From positions 248,001 to 312,000 of the forward strand of contig CAKORJ010000001.1 of the NCBI GenBank assembly GCA_934101575.1: a stretch of DNA of 64,000 nt, written 5' to 3'. Each line of letters begins with the position of its first letter. Position 1 is the stretch's first letter. A program made the position numbers and the translations under genes. The DNA comes from an uncultured Bacilli bacterium (lineage in GTDB: Bacteria; Bacillota_I; Bacilli_A; RF39; UBA660). A model generated the notes under the pieces. The model saw only the letters and a program-made list of their open reading frames with translations. It did not search any database and was not told the DNA's origin. Below are positions 40,869 through 49,693 of this stretch, piece after piece.

Positions 40869-43588
40869 TATTTGTTTTCCTCCATTTTCTTTATATCTTT
40901 TTGTTTTTGTTTATCATATTTTATTATTTCATTTACTAGTCTTTGACAATTGTTTTTATCTCTATATATAAAGAATTTATCTATTCGTTTCTTGTATTTT
41001 TCTTCTATTTTGCAATCATTTTTAATATAGTTTATTATAGCTTCTACACTAGTATCTAAATCATGGCATACTGGTCCAAAACTGTCTGTTTGGTAGTTAT
41101 AGTATCCTCCTGTTCCAGTATGTCTTTTTACAAAGTCTTTGTAATCAAACTGAGTATATACAACCGGTTTTCCTAGATAAGCACATTCGAAGAAAGCACT
41201 TGAATAATCTGTAACTAACATTGAGCATTCTGATATAACTGTATTAGCATCAGCACTTGTTTTACTTACTGTTATTGTATCGTTCACATTGAAGTCATCA
41301 GCTTGTTTAGCAAAGTTTGGATGATTATAAAATACTCCAGTATAACCATATTTATTCATTTCTGATATTAATTTTTTATTATTTATTAAAGAGTTGTAAA
41401 ATTTAAAATATTCTGTATTTTTAAAATCAGATATATATTTTCTTTGATTAGTTCCTTCGACTATTGGTGCGGCTATATCTGCACGCCAAGTGGGCATAAA
41501 TGCTATAACTTTTTTGTTTTCTTTTCTTAATTCATCAAATCTTGGTAATCCTGTTAGTTTTAATACATCTTTACCATAACCATTGTTTTCTCCCAACATT
41601 GCTTCATATTCTTTTTTTGCACCGGATACATAAATTTTAATATTATAATTAAATTTATTTGTCCAAGCAGACATATCTCTTTGACCTATTCCGTGAAATA
41701 GTGCTATGTAATCAAAATTATATAAATTTCTATAATAGAATCCTTGTTTATCATAAGGGTTGATAGACGTTTTCATTACTATTGAATCTACAATTTTAGA
41801 TGATAATAAGAATAACTTTTTATATTTTTTACTTCTAGGATCTATTATTTTTCCATATTGTTTTACTCTTTCATAATCTTTACTATCTTTTCTTAATAGA
41901 AAATAGATATTGTATTTGTTTTTATCTTTCCAAGTGCTTAAATATTTAAATATAGCTTCACCATTGTCTCCGGCCTTTTCATAACGATCTCTTACTATCC
42001 ATATTGGTTTTTTATAAAAGCATTTGTTTATATAATAATTTATTCTATCAAATGTTACTTTAAATTCTTTTTTTCCTATTAATTCTTTCATATATCTTAG
42101 TTCACTAGCTATATGCATTCTTTTTGAGTATTTATATACTCTTAGTTTATCACTAAAGAATTTTAATATATAACAATGATCAATCGTGCAGTATGTTTTT
42201 CTCATTAAATTTGTTAATTTTGAATGTTGTCCTAACCATACTCTTATTGGGTATTCATTTTTATCACTTATCAAGAAGAACTCTAAATATTTTATTTTGT
42301 TTATTGGTATTTCAAATTCAAATGATAATCCTTCTATAATTGGTTCATCTTTGAATGAAAATTTATCTAAATACTCTAATCTTGTCAATTTACAATTATA
42401 TATTTTTCCTGTATCATCTTTTGCTATTAATTTATATTTTTTTGTTTCATATATCATATCTGTTAAAGGATTACAGGTTCCTTCTAGTTTTAATTTTCCT
42501 TGTTTTGTGTTTATTATTGAAATAGATAGATTAGATCTACTTTTTAAATCGGTTATTAATGTATCTTTATAATAAATATATCTTTCTTCTTTTATTTCAT
42601 AGTCTTTTGAGATATTGGTTTCGTGTTTTAATTTTAATAAATATATCTTAAAAAGTTTCCCTCTGTTTTTAAAGTTTGTTATTATTTCATCATCTATATT
42701 TTTTAGCACTTCGACTATTAATTTGTTATATGTTTCTTTTTCTTTTTGATTTAATACATCATCAATTAAAATGTTTTTATATATTCTCCACTGAATTTCA
42801 TAGAGAAGCATATACTGAATAAATTTTGGAATTTCTTCATATGTTTTTATGGACATATCTATTAAAGATTTGTGACATTCTTTTAAAACATCAATATACC
42901 ATGTTTTTTTAGCCATGCAACCACTCGAGATATTGTTGCTGTTGTTTAATCTCCTATAGTAATACACTGCATCTTTCAAAAGTCCATATTTTTTTCTTTT
43001 TAATAGTGCTGTTCCTATAAATAACATGTCTTCTGCTACTATTAGTTTTGTGTTATGCTTTAGATCATTAAATGCTTCTGTTTTAAAAAAACATGCAGCA
43101 TTTCCTAATTGAATACAATCATATTCTTCTTCAAGGTCTACTATTCTATTACCATTATCAAATTTGTGATCTAATGGATGAACATATTCTTTGTCTCCGA
43201 ATATTATTGTTCTTGTATTTACTACATCTATCTCATCATAGTGTTTTTCAAAGAATTTATATGCATTTTTGAAAGCATCTTTATCCCATTTATCATCTGA
43301 ATCTAAAAAATTGAAGTATTTTCCTTTTACATATTTTCTTCCTTCATTTCTAGCACTTGATACTCCGCCATTTTCTTTATATTTATAGACGATGTTGTTC
43401 TTATATTTTTCTTGATATTTTTTACATATAGATTCACTATTATCAGTACTTCCATCATTTATTAGTATTAACTGAATATTCTCTTCAAAACCTATTGTTT
43501 GTTCTATTACTGATTGTATTGCTTCTTCTAAATATTCTTCTGTATTGTATACAGGCATTATTACTGAAAATAAAAAATCGTTTTTCAT
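40868..43588 (-). CDS. fused family-2 glycosyltransferase and CDP-polyol phosphotransferase
   Basis: A 906-residue two-enzyme protein. Residues 1-300 are a GT2 (SVIMPVYNTEEYLEEAIQS, NDGSTDNS, FLDSDDKW). A linker with beta-rich sequence (about 330-470) leads to a TagF/TarL domain (about 540-890): IALFHGIGQRDMS, AFMPTWRAD, FYNHPNF and LVTDYSSAFFECAYLGKPVVY. It probably polymerises or links ribitol- or glycerol-phosphate units and adds a sugar. It heads the operon with tarI, whose product it may use. Confidence 0.88.
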   Translation of the reverse strand: MKNDFLFSVIMPVYNTEEYLEEAIQSVIEQTIGFEENIQLILINDGSTDNSESICKKYQEKYKNNIVYKYKENGGVSSARNEGRKYVKGKYFNFLDSDDKWDKDAFKNAYKFFEKHYDEIDVVNTRTIIFGDKEYVHPLDHKFDNGNRIVDLEEEYDCIQLGNAACFFKTEAFNDLKHNTKLIVAEDMLFIGTALLKRKKYGLLKDAVYYYRRLNNSNNISSGCMAKKTWYIDVLKECHKSLIDMSIKTYEEIPKFIQYMLLYEIQWRIYKNILIDDVLNQKEKETYNKLIVEVLKNIDDEIITNFKNRGKLFKIYLLKLKHETNISKDYEIKEERYIYYKDTLITDLKSRSNLSISIINTKQGKLKLEGTCNPLTDMIYETKKYKLIAKDDTGKIYNCKLTRLEYLDKFSFKDEPIIEGLSFEFEIPINKIKYLEFFLISDKNEYPIRVWLGQHSKLTNLMRKTYCTIDHCYILKFFSDKLRVYKYSKRMHIASELRYMKELIGKKEFKVTFDRINYYINKCFYKKPIWIVRDRYEKAGDNGEAIFKYLSTWKDKNKYNIYFLLRKDSKDYERVKQYGKIIDPRSKKYKKLFLLSSKIVDSIVMKTSINPYDKQGFYYRNLYNFDYIALFHGIGQRDMSAWTNKFNYNIKIYVSGAKKEYEAMLGENNGYGKDVLKLTGLPRFDELRKENKKVIAFMPTWRADIAAPIVEGTNQRKYISDFKNTEYFKFYNSLINNKKLISEMNKYGYTGVFYNHPNFAKQADDFNVNDTITVSKTSADANTVISECSMLVTDYSSAFFECAYLGKPVVYTQFDYKDFVKRHTGTGGYYNYQTDSFGPVCHDLDTSVEAIINYIKNDCKIEEKYKKRIDKFFIYRDKNNCQRLVNEIIKYDKQKQKDIKKMEENK

Positions 43589-43662
43589 TTTGTTTCCTCC
43601 TAAGTAAAAATAAAAATATTAATTTCAACTTTATGATTTCAACCTTTTTTATTCTTAAGTTA

Positions 43663-43691
43663 ATTATACAAAAAAAAGACCGTTTTGTCAG
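43663..43691 (-). promoter_or_regulatory. promoter of the TarI operon, inside the previous terminator
   Basis: On the - strand CTGACA (43686-43691), 17-base spacer, TATAAT (43663-43668). The -35 box and spacer are the right half of the terminator hairpin and its T run. AGGAGGAAAC precedes the ATG at 43588. Confidence 0.6.
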
Positions 43692-43696
43692 CCTTT
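43669..43696 (-). terminator. terminator of the SH3-deacetylase gene
   Basis: On the - strand AAAGGCTG (43696-43689) pairs with CGGTCTTT (43682-43675), with two G-U pairs, and then eight T. Confidence 0.65.
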
Positions 43697-43717
43697 TTGT
43701 CATTTTTTATACATTAT

Positions 43718-45580
43718 TTAGTAATCTAATAGTCTTATTATAGTGTTTACATCAGAATAACCATTTACTTTTGCTCTTGGTATTTCGTATCTTGGACTTT
43801 TTCTACTTGCGAATAATTGATTATTAAAAAATCTAAATCCTAGCTTATAATTGTTTTCTTTTACAACTTTTAGTAAGTCTTTTGTGTACTTACCAAATGG
43901 ATATGCAATATAGGTATAACCTTTATCTTTATTTTGATTAAAGTCTTCTCTTATTTGTGATATGTTCATATTTTGCACTCTTTTTTTATTTCCTTCTCTA
44001 TAGTGAAAATTATAACTATGACTTTGAATGTTTATTAACGGGTATTCTTCTTTTATTTTTTCTAATGTTTGATTATTTATGTATTTGGGCTTTTCTTCAG
44101 TTAAACTTGAATCTTCAGTTCTTTTTCCTACAATGAATGATGTTGCTTTTTGATTATATTTTTTTAGTATCGGATAAGCAATTTCATAATCTTCGTAAAA
44201 ACCATCATCAAAGGTTATTACTACGGTGTTTTTCGTCATTCTACATTTTTTCTGATACCAGCAATAGAATTCATCTAAACTTATTGTTCTATAGTTGTTA
44301 TCATACAAAAATTTTACTTGTTCTTCAAATACTTTATCTGATGCGACCCATTCATCATATTTATATTTTGTTTGTTTGTCTATATCTTTTACTATTCTAT
44401 GAAAAGTTAAAATTGGTATTTGTGTCGCTTCTTGTTTTTCTGTTTGGTTTATTTGTCTACCAATCTTTGTGTATGAAGAACATATATATCCTACTTTATT
44501 ATCTATTCTTACTTTTTGAAATCCTAAATCGCATCCTTTTCCTTTTATTTTATATTTATTCCATAACATAATATCTGTATTTTTACTTTTATTTAGCAAA
44601 ACTTCTGAAGTTGTATCTGGTTCTTTATAAACTCTAGCATAGCTTTCTACATTTGTTATATAAGATGAAAGACTTATGTTATTGCTACAAATGTAACCTA
44701 TTCTTTTATTTATTTTTACTTTGTAGTAACCATTTGGACAATCATTAGTTTTATATTTATAACCCGATACTAATGGTAACAAATCTCCATAGTTTAAGGT
44801 TGCTATTGTGTTACCATAATGAGTGCTACTTTTTATGTCTTGTCTTTCTGTGGTTGTGAAACCTATTATATTTGTTTTTTGAGTGTATGTTGAACAAATA
44901 TATTTTTGTTTGTTTTGATATATTACTTTATAATAACCATCTTTACAGTTTTTTGATTTATATTTTTTGTTACTATATAGTGCTAATCCTTGAATATATG
45001 AGACTTTTGTACTCTTTTTATTGTTTTTTAGATTATCTTTTAGTATTGTATTTTTATTAGTGACTACTACTGTACTGTTTTTATTTAATGTATCTATATT
45101 GTTTGAACAGACATATTTATTTTTACCATCCATATTTATTTTATAATAACCTGATTTACATCCTTTTCCTTTTATTTTTGTTGTACTTTTTAGAATAAGG
45201 ATTGTATTTTTATTTACTTTTTTATATGTTTTATATTTACTACTTGGTCCATTTTTTATTAGTGTGTTTTTCTTTTTAGTTTTTACTGTTGTATTTGATT
45301 TTGATATATTTTTACTACATACATATCCTGTTTTATTTGCGAATTTTACTTTATACCATCCTGATTTACATCCTTGATTATATTCTGTTATACTGCTTTT
45401 TAGTAGGATTACATCATTATATTTTAACTTTTTTAATACTTTTGATTTTTGGGATGGAGCACTTCTTAAATATACTCCATTTGTGTGCGCCACTTTAACG
45501 TATGAGAGAGCTTCTACATTTCCTATTATAAAAAAGGATAGTATTATTGTTAGAATAAATACTATTTTTTTTGTTTTCAC
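43718..45580 (-). CDS. secreted SH3-repeat polysaccharide deacetylase
   Basis: A 620-residue protein with a signal peptide (1-25), five bacterial SH3-type repeats (about 32-375) and a NodB deacetylase domain (about 385-620). Each repeat ends with a GC...GYYKV...GYxCS pattern, a Cys pair that probably forms a disulfide. NodB motifs: ITFDDG with the metal Asp, then SHSYNFH with the metal His pair, and AYPFGKY. It likely N-deacetylates a wall polymer while the repeats hold it there. It is 13 bases after tagH, in the same operon. A paralogue lies at 56670-58508. Confidence 0.88.
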   Translation of the reverse strand: MKTKKIVFILTIILSFFIIGNVEALSYVKVAHTNGVYLRSAPSQKSKVLKKLKYNDVILLKSSITEYNQGCKSGWYKVKFANKTGYVCSKNISKSNTTVKTKKKNTLIKNGPSSKYKTYKKVNKNTILILKSTTKIKGKGCKSGYYKINMDGKNKYVCSNNIDTLNKNSTVVVTNKNTILKDNLKNNKKSTKVSYIQGLALYSNKKYKSKNCKDGYYKVIYQNKQKYICSTYTQKTNIIGFTTTERQDIKSSTHYGNTIATLNYGDLLPLVSGYKYKTNDCPNGYYKVKINKRIGYICSNNISLSSYITNVESYARVYKEPDTTSEVLLNKSKNTDIMLWNKYKIKGKGCDLGFQKVRIDNKVGYICSSYTKIGRQINQTEKQEATQIPILTFHRIVKDIDKQTKYKYDEWVASDKVFEEQVKFLYDNNYRTISLDEFYCWYQKKCRMTKNTVVITFDDGFYEDYEIAYPILKKYNQKATSFIVGKRTEDSSLTEEKPKYINNQTLEKIKEEYPLINIQSHSYNFHYREGNKKRVQNMNISQIREDFNQNKDKGYTYIAYPFGKYTKDLLKVVKENNYKLGFRFFNNQLFASRKSPRYEIPRAKVNGYSDVNTIIRLLDY

Positions 45581-45593
45581 TTTTATTTTTCTC

Positions 45594-46334
45594 CTAATCT
45601 AAACTTTTCATAAATGCTTCATATTTGTCTACTATTTCGTTTGCTTCGCCATCACCTTTTAATACTCCATCATTTATCCATATTACTCTATCACATAGAT
45701 CTCTTAATGTATTTGATGAATGAGATACTATTATTACTGTTCTGTTTTCATCGGATATTAACTCTTTCATTTTGTTATAACTTTTTTGTCTAAATCTTAT
45801 ATCTCCGACTGATAGAACTTCATCTATTAACATTATATCTGTTTCTAGAATTGCTGTAATTGAGAATGCAAGTTTGGAATACATTCCTGATGAATATGAA
45901 TTTACTGGTTTATATATGAAATCTCCTAATTCTGAAAATTCTATTATTTCGTCTAATCTTTCCTTAATTTGTTCTTCTGAATATCCTAGTAATAATCCAG
46001 ATAGGAATATGTTTTCATATCCTGATAGTTTTTTTTGAAATCCTACTCCTATTGATAAAAGTGAGATTGAGTTGCCATGAAGATCAATTGTTCCATTATC
46101 TGCAGCAAATATTCCTGCTATTGCTCTTAGAAGTGTTGATTTGCCACTACCATTTTTACCACATATACCTATTATTTCACCTTTTTTTACTTCAAATGAT
46201 ACATTTTTTACAGCATGAAATTTTTTTGCATTAGCAAAACCATTGAATCCTGATTTTGCAATTGAGAATCTTTTTATTTCTTTATAGAATATATCTAGAT
46301 TTTTTACTGTTATTGCGGTTTCTTTACTTTTCAT
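45594..46334 (-). CDS. tagH: teichoic acid export ATPase TagH
   Basis: A 246-residue ABC ATPase: Walker A GICGKNGSGKSTLLRAI, Q-loop region, signature YSSGMYSKLAFS, Walker B IMLIDEVLSVGD, H-loop VSHSS. The signature and the AVKNVSFEVKKG start belong to the TagH/RfbE polysaccharide-export class. It overlaps tagG and powers transfer of the finished polymer. Confidence 0.93.
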   Translation of the reverse strand: MKSKETAITVKNLDIFYKEIKRFSIAKSGFNGFANAKKFHAVKNVSFEVKKGEIIGICGKNGSGKSTLLRAIAGIFAADNGTIDLHGNSISLLSIGVGFQKKLSGYENIFLSGLLLGYSEEQIKERLDEIIEFSELGDFIYKPVNSYSSGMYSKLAFSITAILETDIMLIDEVLSVGDIRFRQKSYNKMKELISDENRTVIIVSHSSNTLRDLCDRVIWINDGVLKGDGEANEIVDKYEAFMKSLD

Positions 46335-47122
46335 TATTTCATCACCTTTACATATGTGTTTTCATAGTTATATATAACTTTTATTCCTATATATGATAAG
46401 ATAAGTCCTATTATTAACCATGTTCCCATGAGTGGAAAACTTATTGGACTTTTATATAAGAATATATCTCGACATTCACATATACATGCTGCAATTGGGT
46501 TTAATCTTATTAAGATATCATTGTATGGTGCAGGTACTCTTGTTTCTATTGCAAAGAAGATTCCTGACATGTAGAATACTAATCTTAATGCTATTGTTGT
46601 AAGGTTTGCTAAATCTTGGATAAATACTCCAAAATGCATGAATAGTGTTGATATTCCAAATGTGAATATCCATAAAACTACGAAAATAACTGGAAAGTAT
46701 AATATATTCCATGATATTGGTACTTGGTATATTATCATACAAATAATAACTAGTGAGAATGATATAAAGAATTTTACTGAGTTTACGCACATTTTTGTTA
46801 TTAACAATATAAATTTTGGTACGTAAACTTTTGTTACTGTATCTCTGTTTGATGATACCAATTTTACACTTGATACTAATGTTTTATTAAATAGTGTCCA
46901 AATGGTTAAACCTATAAATACAAACACTGGAAAGTATTCTACTTTTGACTTAAATACTACCTGTGCTATAAATGTATAAATAAGCATAAAACATGTTGGT
47001 TCTAGAAATAGCCATATCCAACTTAAATATGAACCTGTTACCTCAGCTTTTAATTGTGATCTGGTTGAATATGCTATATATTTTGAGTATTTTTTAATGT
47101 CATTAAAAAATCGTTTTATCAT
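46334..47122 (-). CDS. tagG: teichoic acid export permease TagG
   Basis: A 262-residue ABC-2 permease with six membrane spans. AYSTRSQLKAEVTGSYLSWIWLFLEPTCFMLIYTFI, NKTLVSSVKLVSSNRDTVTKVYVPKFI and NPIAACICECRDIFLY are typical of TagG. Its last base is shared with tagH's start region. A promoter must lie in the 47123-47167 gap, though no clear one is seen. Confidence 0.93.
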   Translation of the reverse strand: MIKRFFNDIKKYSKYIAYSTRSQLKAEVTGSYLSWIWLFLEPTCFMLIYTFIAQVVFKSKVEYFPVFVFIGLTIWTLFNKTLVSSVKLVSSNRDTVTKVYVPKFILLITKMCVNSVKFFISFSLVIICMIIYQVPISWNILYFPVIFVVLWIFTFGISTLFMHFGVFIQDLANLTTIALRLVFYMSGIFFAIETRVPAPYNDILIRLNPIAACICECRDIFLYKSPISFPLMGTWLIIGLILSYIGIKVIYNYENTYVKVMK

Positions 47123-47160
47123 TTTATCGCTCCAATCGATTATTGTCTATATTTTTACAA

Positions 47161-47188
47161 AAGAAAGCAAATAGATTAACTATTTGGT
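47161..47188 (-). terminator. probable terminator after tagD
   Basis: CAAATAG (47168-47174) pairs with CTATTTG (47180-47186) around the tagD stop; on the - strand CTTTCTTTTG follows. The T run is broken, so strength is doubtful. Confidence 0.45.
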
Positions 47189-47619
47189 GTGCTTTCTGGT
47201 AATTCGTTCATTTCTTTTTTTGGTTCTCCTAGTTTTAAATCTTGTTTTATTTTTGTTGTAGATATACCTTCAGTACGATCTAAATATACTACTTCACAGT
47301 ATTCATTTAAATATTCAAATTTATCACTTCCTGCCCAATCGCTTCCCATAACAACAGTATCTACATGATATTCCCTTACATCATTTATTTTTTGTTCCCA
47401 GTTTTCTTCTGGTATTACTAAGTCTACATATCTTATTGCTTCTAGCATTTTCTTTCTTGTTTCATAATTGTGATATGTCTTTTTTCCTTTTAATTCATTA
47501 AACTCTTCTGTAGAGACTGCTACTATTAAATAGTCTCCTAATGCTTTAGCTCTTTGTAATAATCTTATATGTCCATAATGAAGTAAGTCATATGTTCCAT
47601 AAGTCAATATTCTTTTCAT
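47176..47619 (-). CDS. tagD: glycerol-3-phosphate cytidylyltransferase TagD
   Basis: A 147-residue cytidylyltransferase: TYGTYDLLHYGHIRLL with the HxGH motif, KKTYHNYETRKKML and RTEGISTTKI, all typical of TagD. It makes CDP-glycerol from CTP and glycerol 3-phosphate for the phosphotransferases encoded upstream. It has an AAAGGATG site and is 18 bases after the 684-residue transferase. Confidence 0.96.
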   Translation of the reverse strand: MKRILTYGTYDLLHYGHIRLLQRAKALGDYLIVAVSTEEFNELKGKKTYHNYETRKKMLEAIRYVDLVIPEENWEQKINDVREYHVDTVVMGSDWAGSDKFEYLNEYCEVVYLDRTEGISTTKIKQDLKLGEPKKEMNELPESTPNS

Positions 47620-47637
47620 TTTATTACATCCTTTCTG

Positions 47638-49692
47638 TTACTTTAACTTATTTTTTATGAATTCTATTAATTTATCACCATTATCATTATAACAGTATTT
47701 TTCTTTTATTACATTATATTTTGTGGAAATTTCGTAATTTTTTATCATTTTTGCTAAATTTTCGATGGTATTTGTCGTACAAAATGACAAATCTTTCCAT
47801 ATTTCTTGATAAACTCCTCTGCTTTTTTCATACTTTTCATAGTCATTTGCATATATACAAACTGGAGTATTTATAGCAAATGAATCAAATAGTACTGATG
47901 AGTAATCGCTTATTAAGTAATCTGTTACTAGTAGTAATTCTTGTGTTTCTATATTTGTATTGTTTAAATCAACTGTTTTTGATAGATAAACATGATCTTT
48001 ACTTTTTATGACGTAATCATCTCCTAATAATTCTTGTAATTTTTGTTTATCTAATAAATAATTGAAATCATAACTATCTTTTTTAAAGTTGTAGTCTCTC
48101 CATGTCGGTAAATAAGATACTATTTTTTTATTTTTGTCTACGCCTAGTTTTTCTCTTATTTTGTTTTTTAACTTTTCATTGTTTTTATTATCTACTAAGA
48201 ATTTTACTCTTGGATAGCCATATGGTAATATTTTTTCTTTTGGAATCAAGAATGCTGAATTCATATATTTTGAAATATTTTTATTATCTACTAACATATA
48301 ATCTATTCTTTCTGTTGTTTTATATTTACTTATTTTGTGTTTTATATTTGCTTTTGTTACTTCTTCTTCCTCTGAGTCAAAGAATACTTTCTTTAAAGGT
48401 GTTCCATGCCATAGATTGATCCATATTTGGTCTTCTCTTTTTTGAAAACTGTTTTGAATCCAACTTTCGAATATTACTATTTTTGAAGAATATAACTTTT
48501 CATAAAATTCTTTGGTTAATGGTTTTACTAGATACTTTTCTTCTACTTCTTTACTATTTACAGCATAATAAATATCAAAATTATTATTTTGTGTTTTTAA
48601 TTCTTCAAATAAATATCTGTTGTTTCCTGTATATCTCCAGCCAAACCCTACTAATAAAACTTGATTTTTTAAAGGCTTGTTTTTATATTTGTTATATGTT
48701 TTTATATTGTCACTTGCTTTTATGTTTCTTTTTATCTTACCCAGTTGTTTTATTGTTTTTCTTAGTATATTTGATATAGATACTAATGCTATTAAAATGT
48801 TAAACTTTAGTTTAGTTTTTAATAAGTTGTGTTTGTTAGCAAATTTACATTTTCTTTTGTTTGAATATATTTTTATTGGTAATTGTGTTTTTAATAGTTT
48901 ATAGAAGCTATTTTTTAATTTTATTTTGTTTATTCCTTTTACTGTTTTTCTTGTTTCAAAGAAATTATTTATCATGTGAGTATTAAAGAGATCTTTATAC
49001 TCTTTTGACATTATTTTTAATGATTCGTTATATGTTTTTATATATTCTTTTATATTGATTTTATCATTCTTTTTAAATAGTCTAAGGTTATAAAATGGCG
49101 AATGTATTAAAGAGATTTTTTCAGCATTTTCTATTACTTTTAACCAAAACTCAGTCTCTTCATATTTTATGTTTTCATTATATGTTATATTGTTTTCTAT
49201 TAAGAAATCTTTTTTATATAATTTATTTGCTATATCATAAAATCTTATATTTAAAAGCTCTTTCTTATCATTTTTATTAAGGTAAGCTTTATAAAAGAAA
49301 TCTTCAGTACTTACATAATAATATTTTTGTTTTTGATTATCAAAATATTTCCAATCAAAGAAAACTAAATCTGAATTTTGAGCATTTATTTTTTCAGTAC
49401 CTAACTTTAACGTTATATCTTCTATGAAATCTCTAGAGTCTAGAAACATTATATATTTTCCTTTTGATTTCTTTAATCCATAATTCTTTTGATATGAAAT
49501 ATTTTTGTTTGTTGTAGTATGTACTGTAATATGTTTTTTATATTTTGTTTCTAAATCTTTTTTGTTTGTTTCTGTTATCAAAATTATTTCTATGTTTTTA
49601 TATGTTTGATTTATTAATGATTTTATACAAGATTCTAGATAAGTTTCATCTTTGCTATTTGTTATTATTACACTTACTTTATCTTCTTTCAT
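47638..49692 (-). CDS. fused glycosyltransferase-2 and CDP-glycerol phosphotransferase
   Basis: A 684-residue fusion. The N-terminal GT2 (residues 1-250; SVIITNSKDETYLESCIKS, then MFLDSRDF where the DxD reads LDSRD) is followed by a TagF-type domain (about 340-684): NLWHGTPLKKVFF, SYLPTWRDY and DYLISDYSSVLFDSFAINTPV. The GT2 metal site is unusual, so this half may be weak or have another acceptor. It begins one base before the stop of the 893-residue gene's end region and is translated after it. Confidence 0.88.
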   Translation of the reverse strand: MKEDKVSVIITNSKDETYLESCIKSLINQTYKNIEIILITETNKKDLETKYKKHITVHTTTNKNISYQKNYGLKKSKGKYIMFLDSRDFIEDITLKLGTEKINAQNSDLVFFDWKYFDNQKQKYYYVSTEDFFYKAYLNKNDKKELLNIRFYDIANKLYKKDFLIENNITYNENIKYEETEFWLKVIENAEKISLIHSPFYNLRLFKKNDKINIKEYIKTYNESLKIMSKEYKDLFNTHMINNFFETRKTVKGINKIKLKNSFYKLLKTQLPIKIYSNKRKCKFANKHNLLKTKLKFNILIALVSISNILRKTIKQLGKIKRNIKASDNIKTYNKYKNKPLKNQVLLVGFGWRYTGNNRYLFEELKTQNNNFDIYYAVNSKEVEEKYLVKPLTKEFYEKLYSSKIVIFESWIQNSFQKREDQIWINLWHGTPLKKVFFDSEEEEVTKANIKHKISKYKTTERIDYMLVDNKNISKYMNSAFLIPKEKILPYGYPRVKFLVDNKNNEKLKNKIREKLGVDKNKKIVSYLPTWRDYNFKKDSYDFNYLLDKQKLQELLGDDYVIKSKDHVYLSKTVDLNNTNIETQELLLVTDYLISDYSSVLFDSFAINTPVCIYANDYEKYEKSRGVYQEIWKDLSFCTTNTIENLAKMIKNYEISTKYNVIKEKYCYNDNGDKLIEFIKNKLK

Positions 49693-49693
49693 A

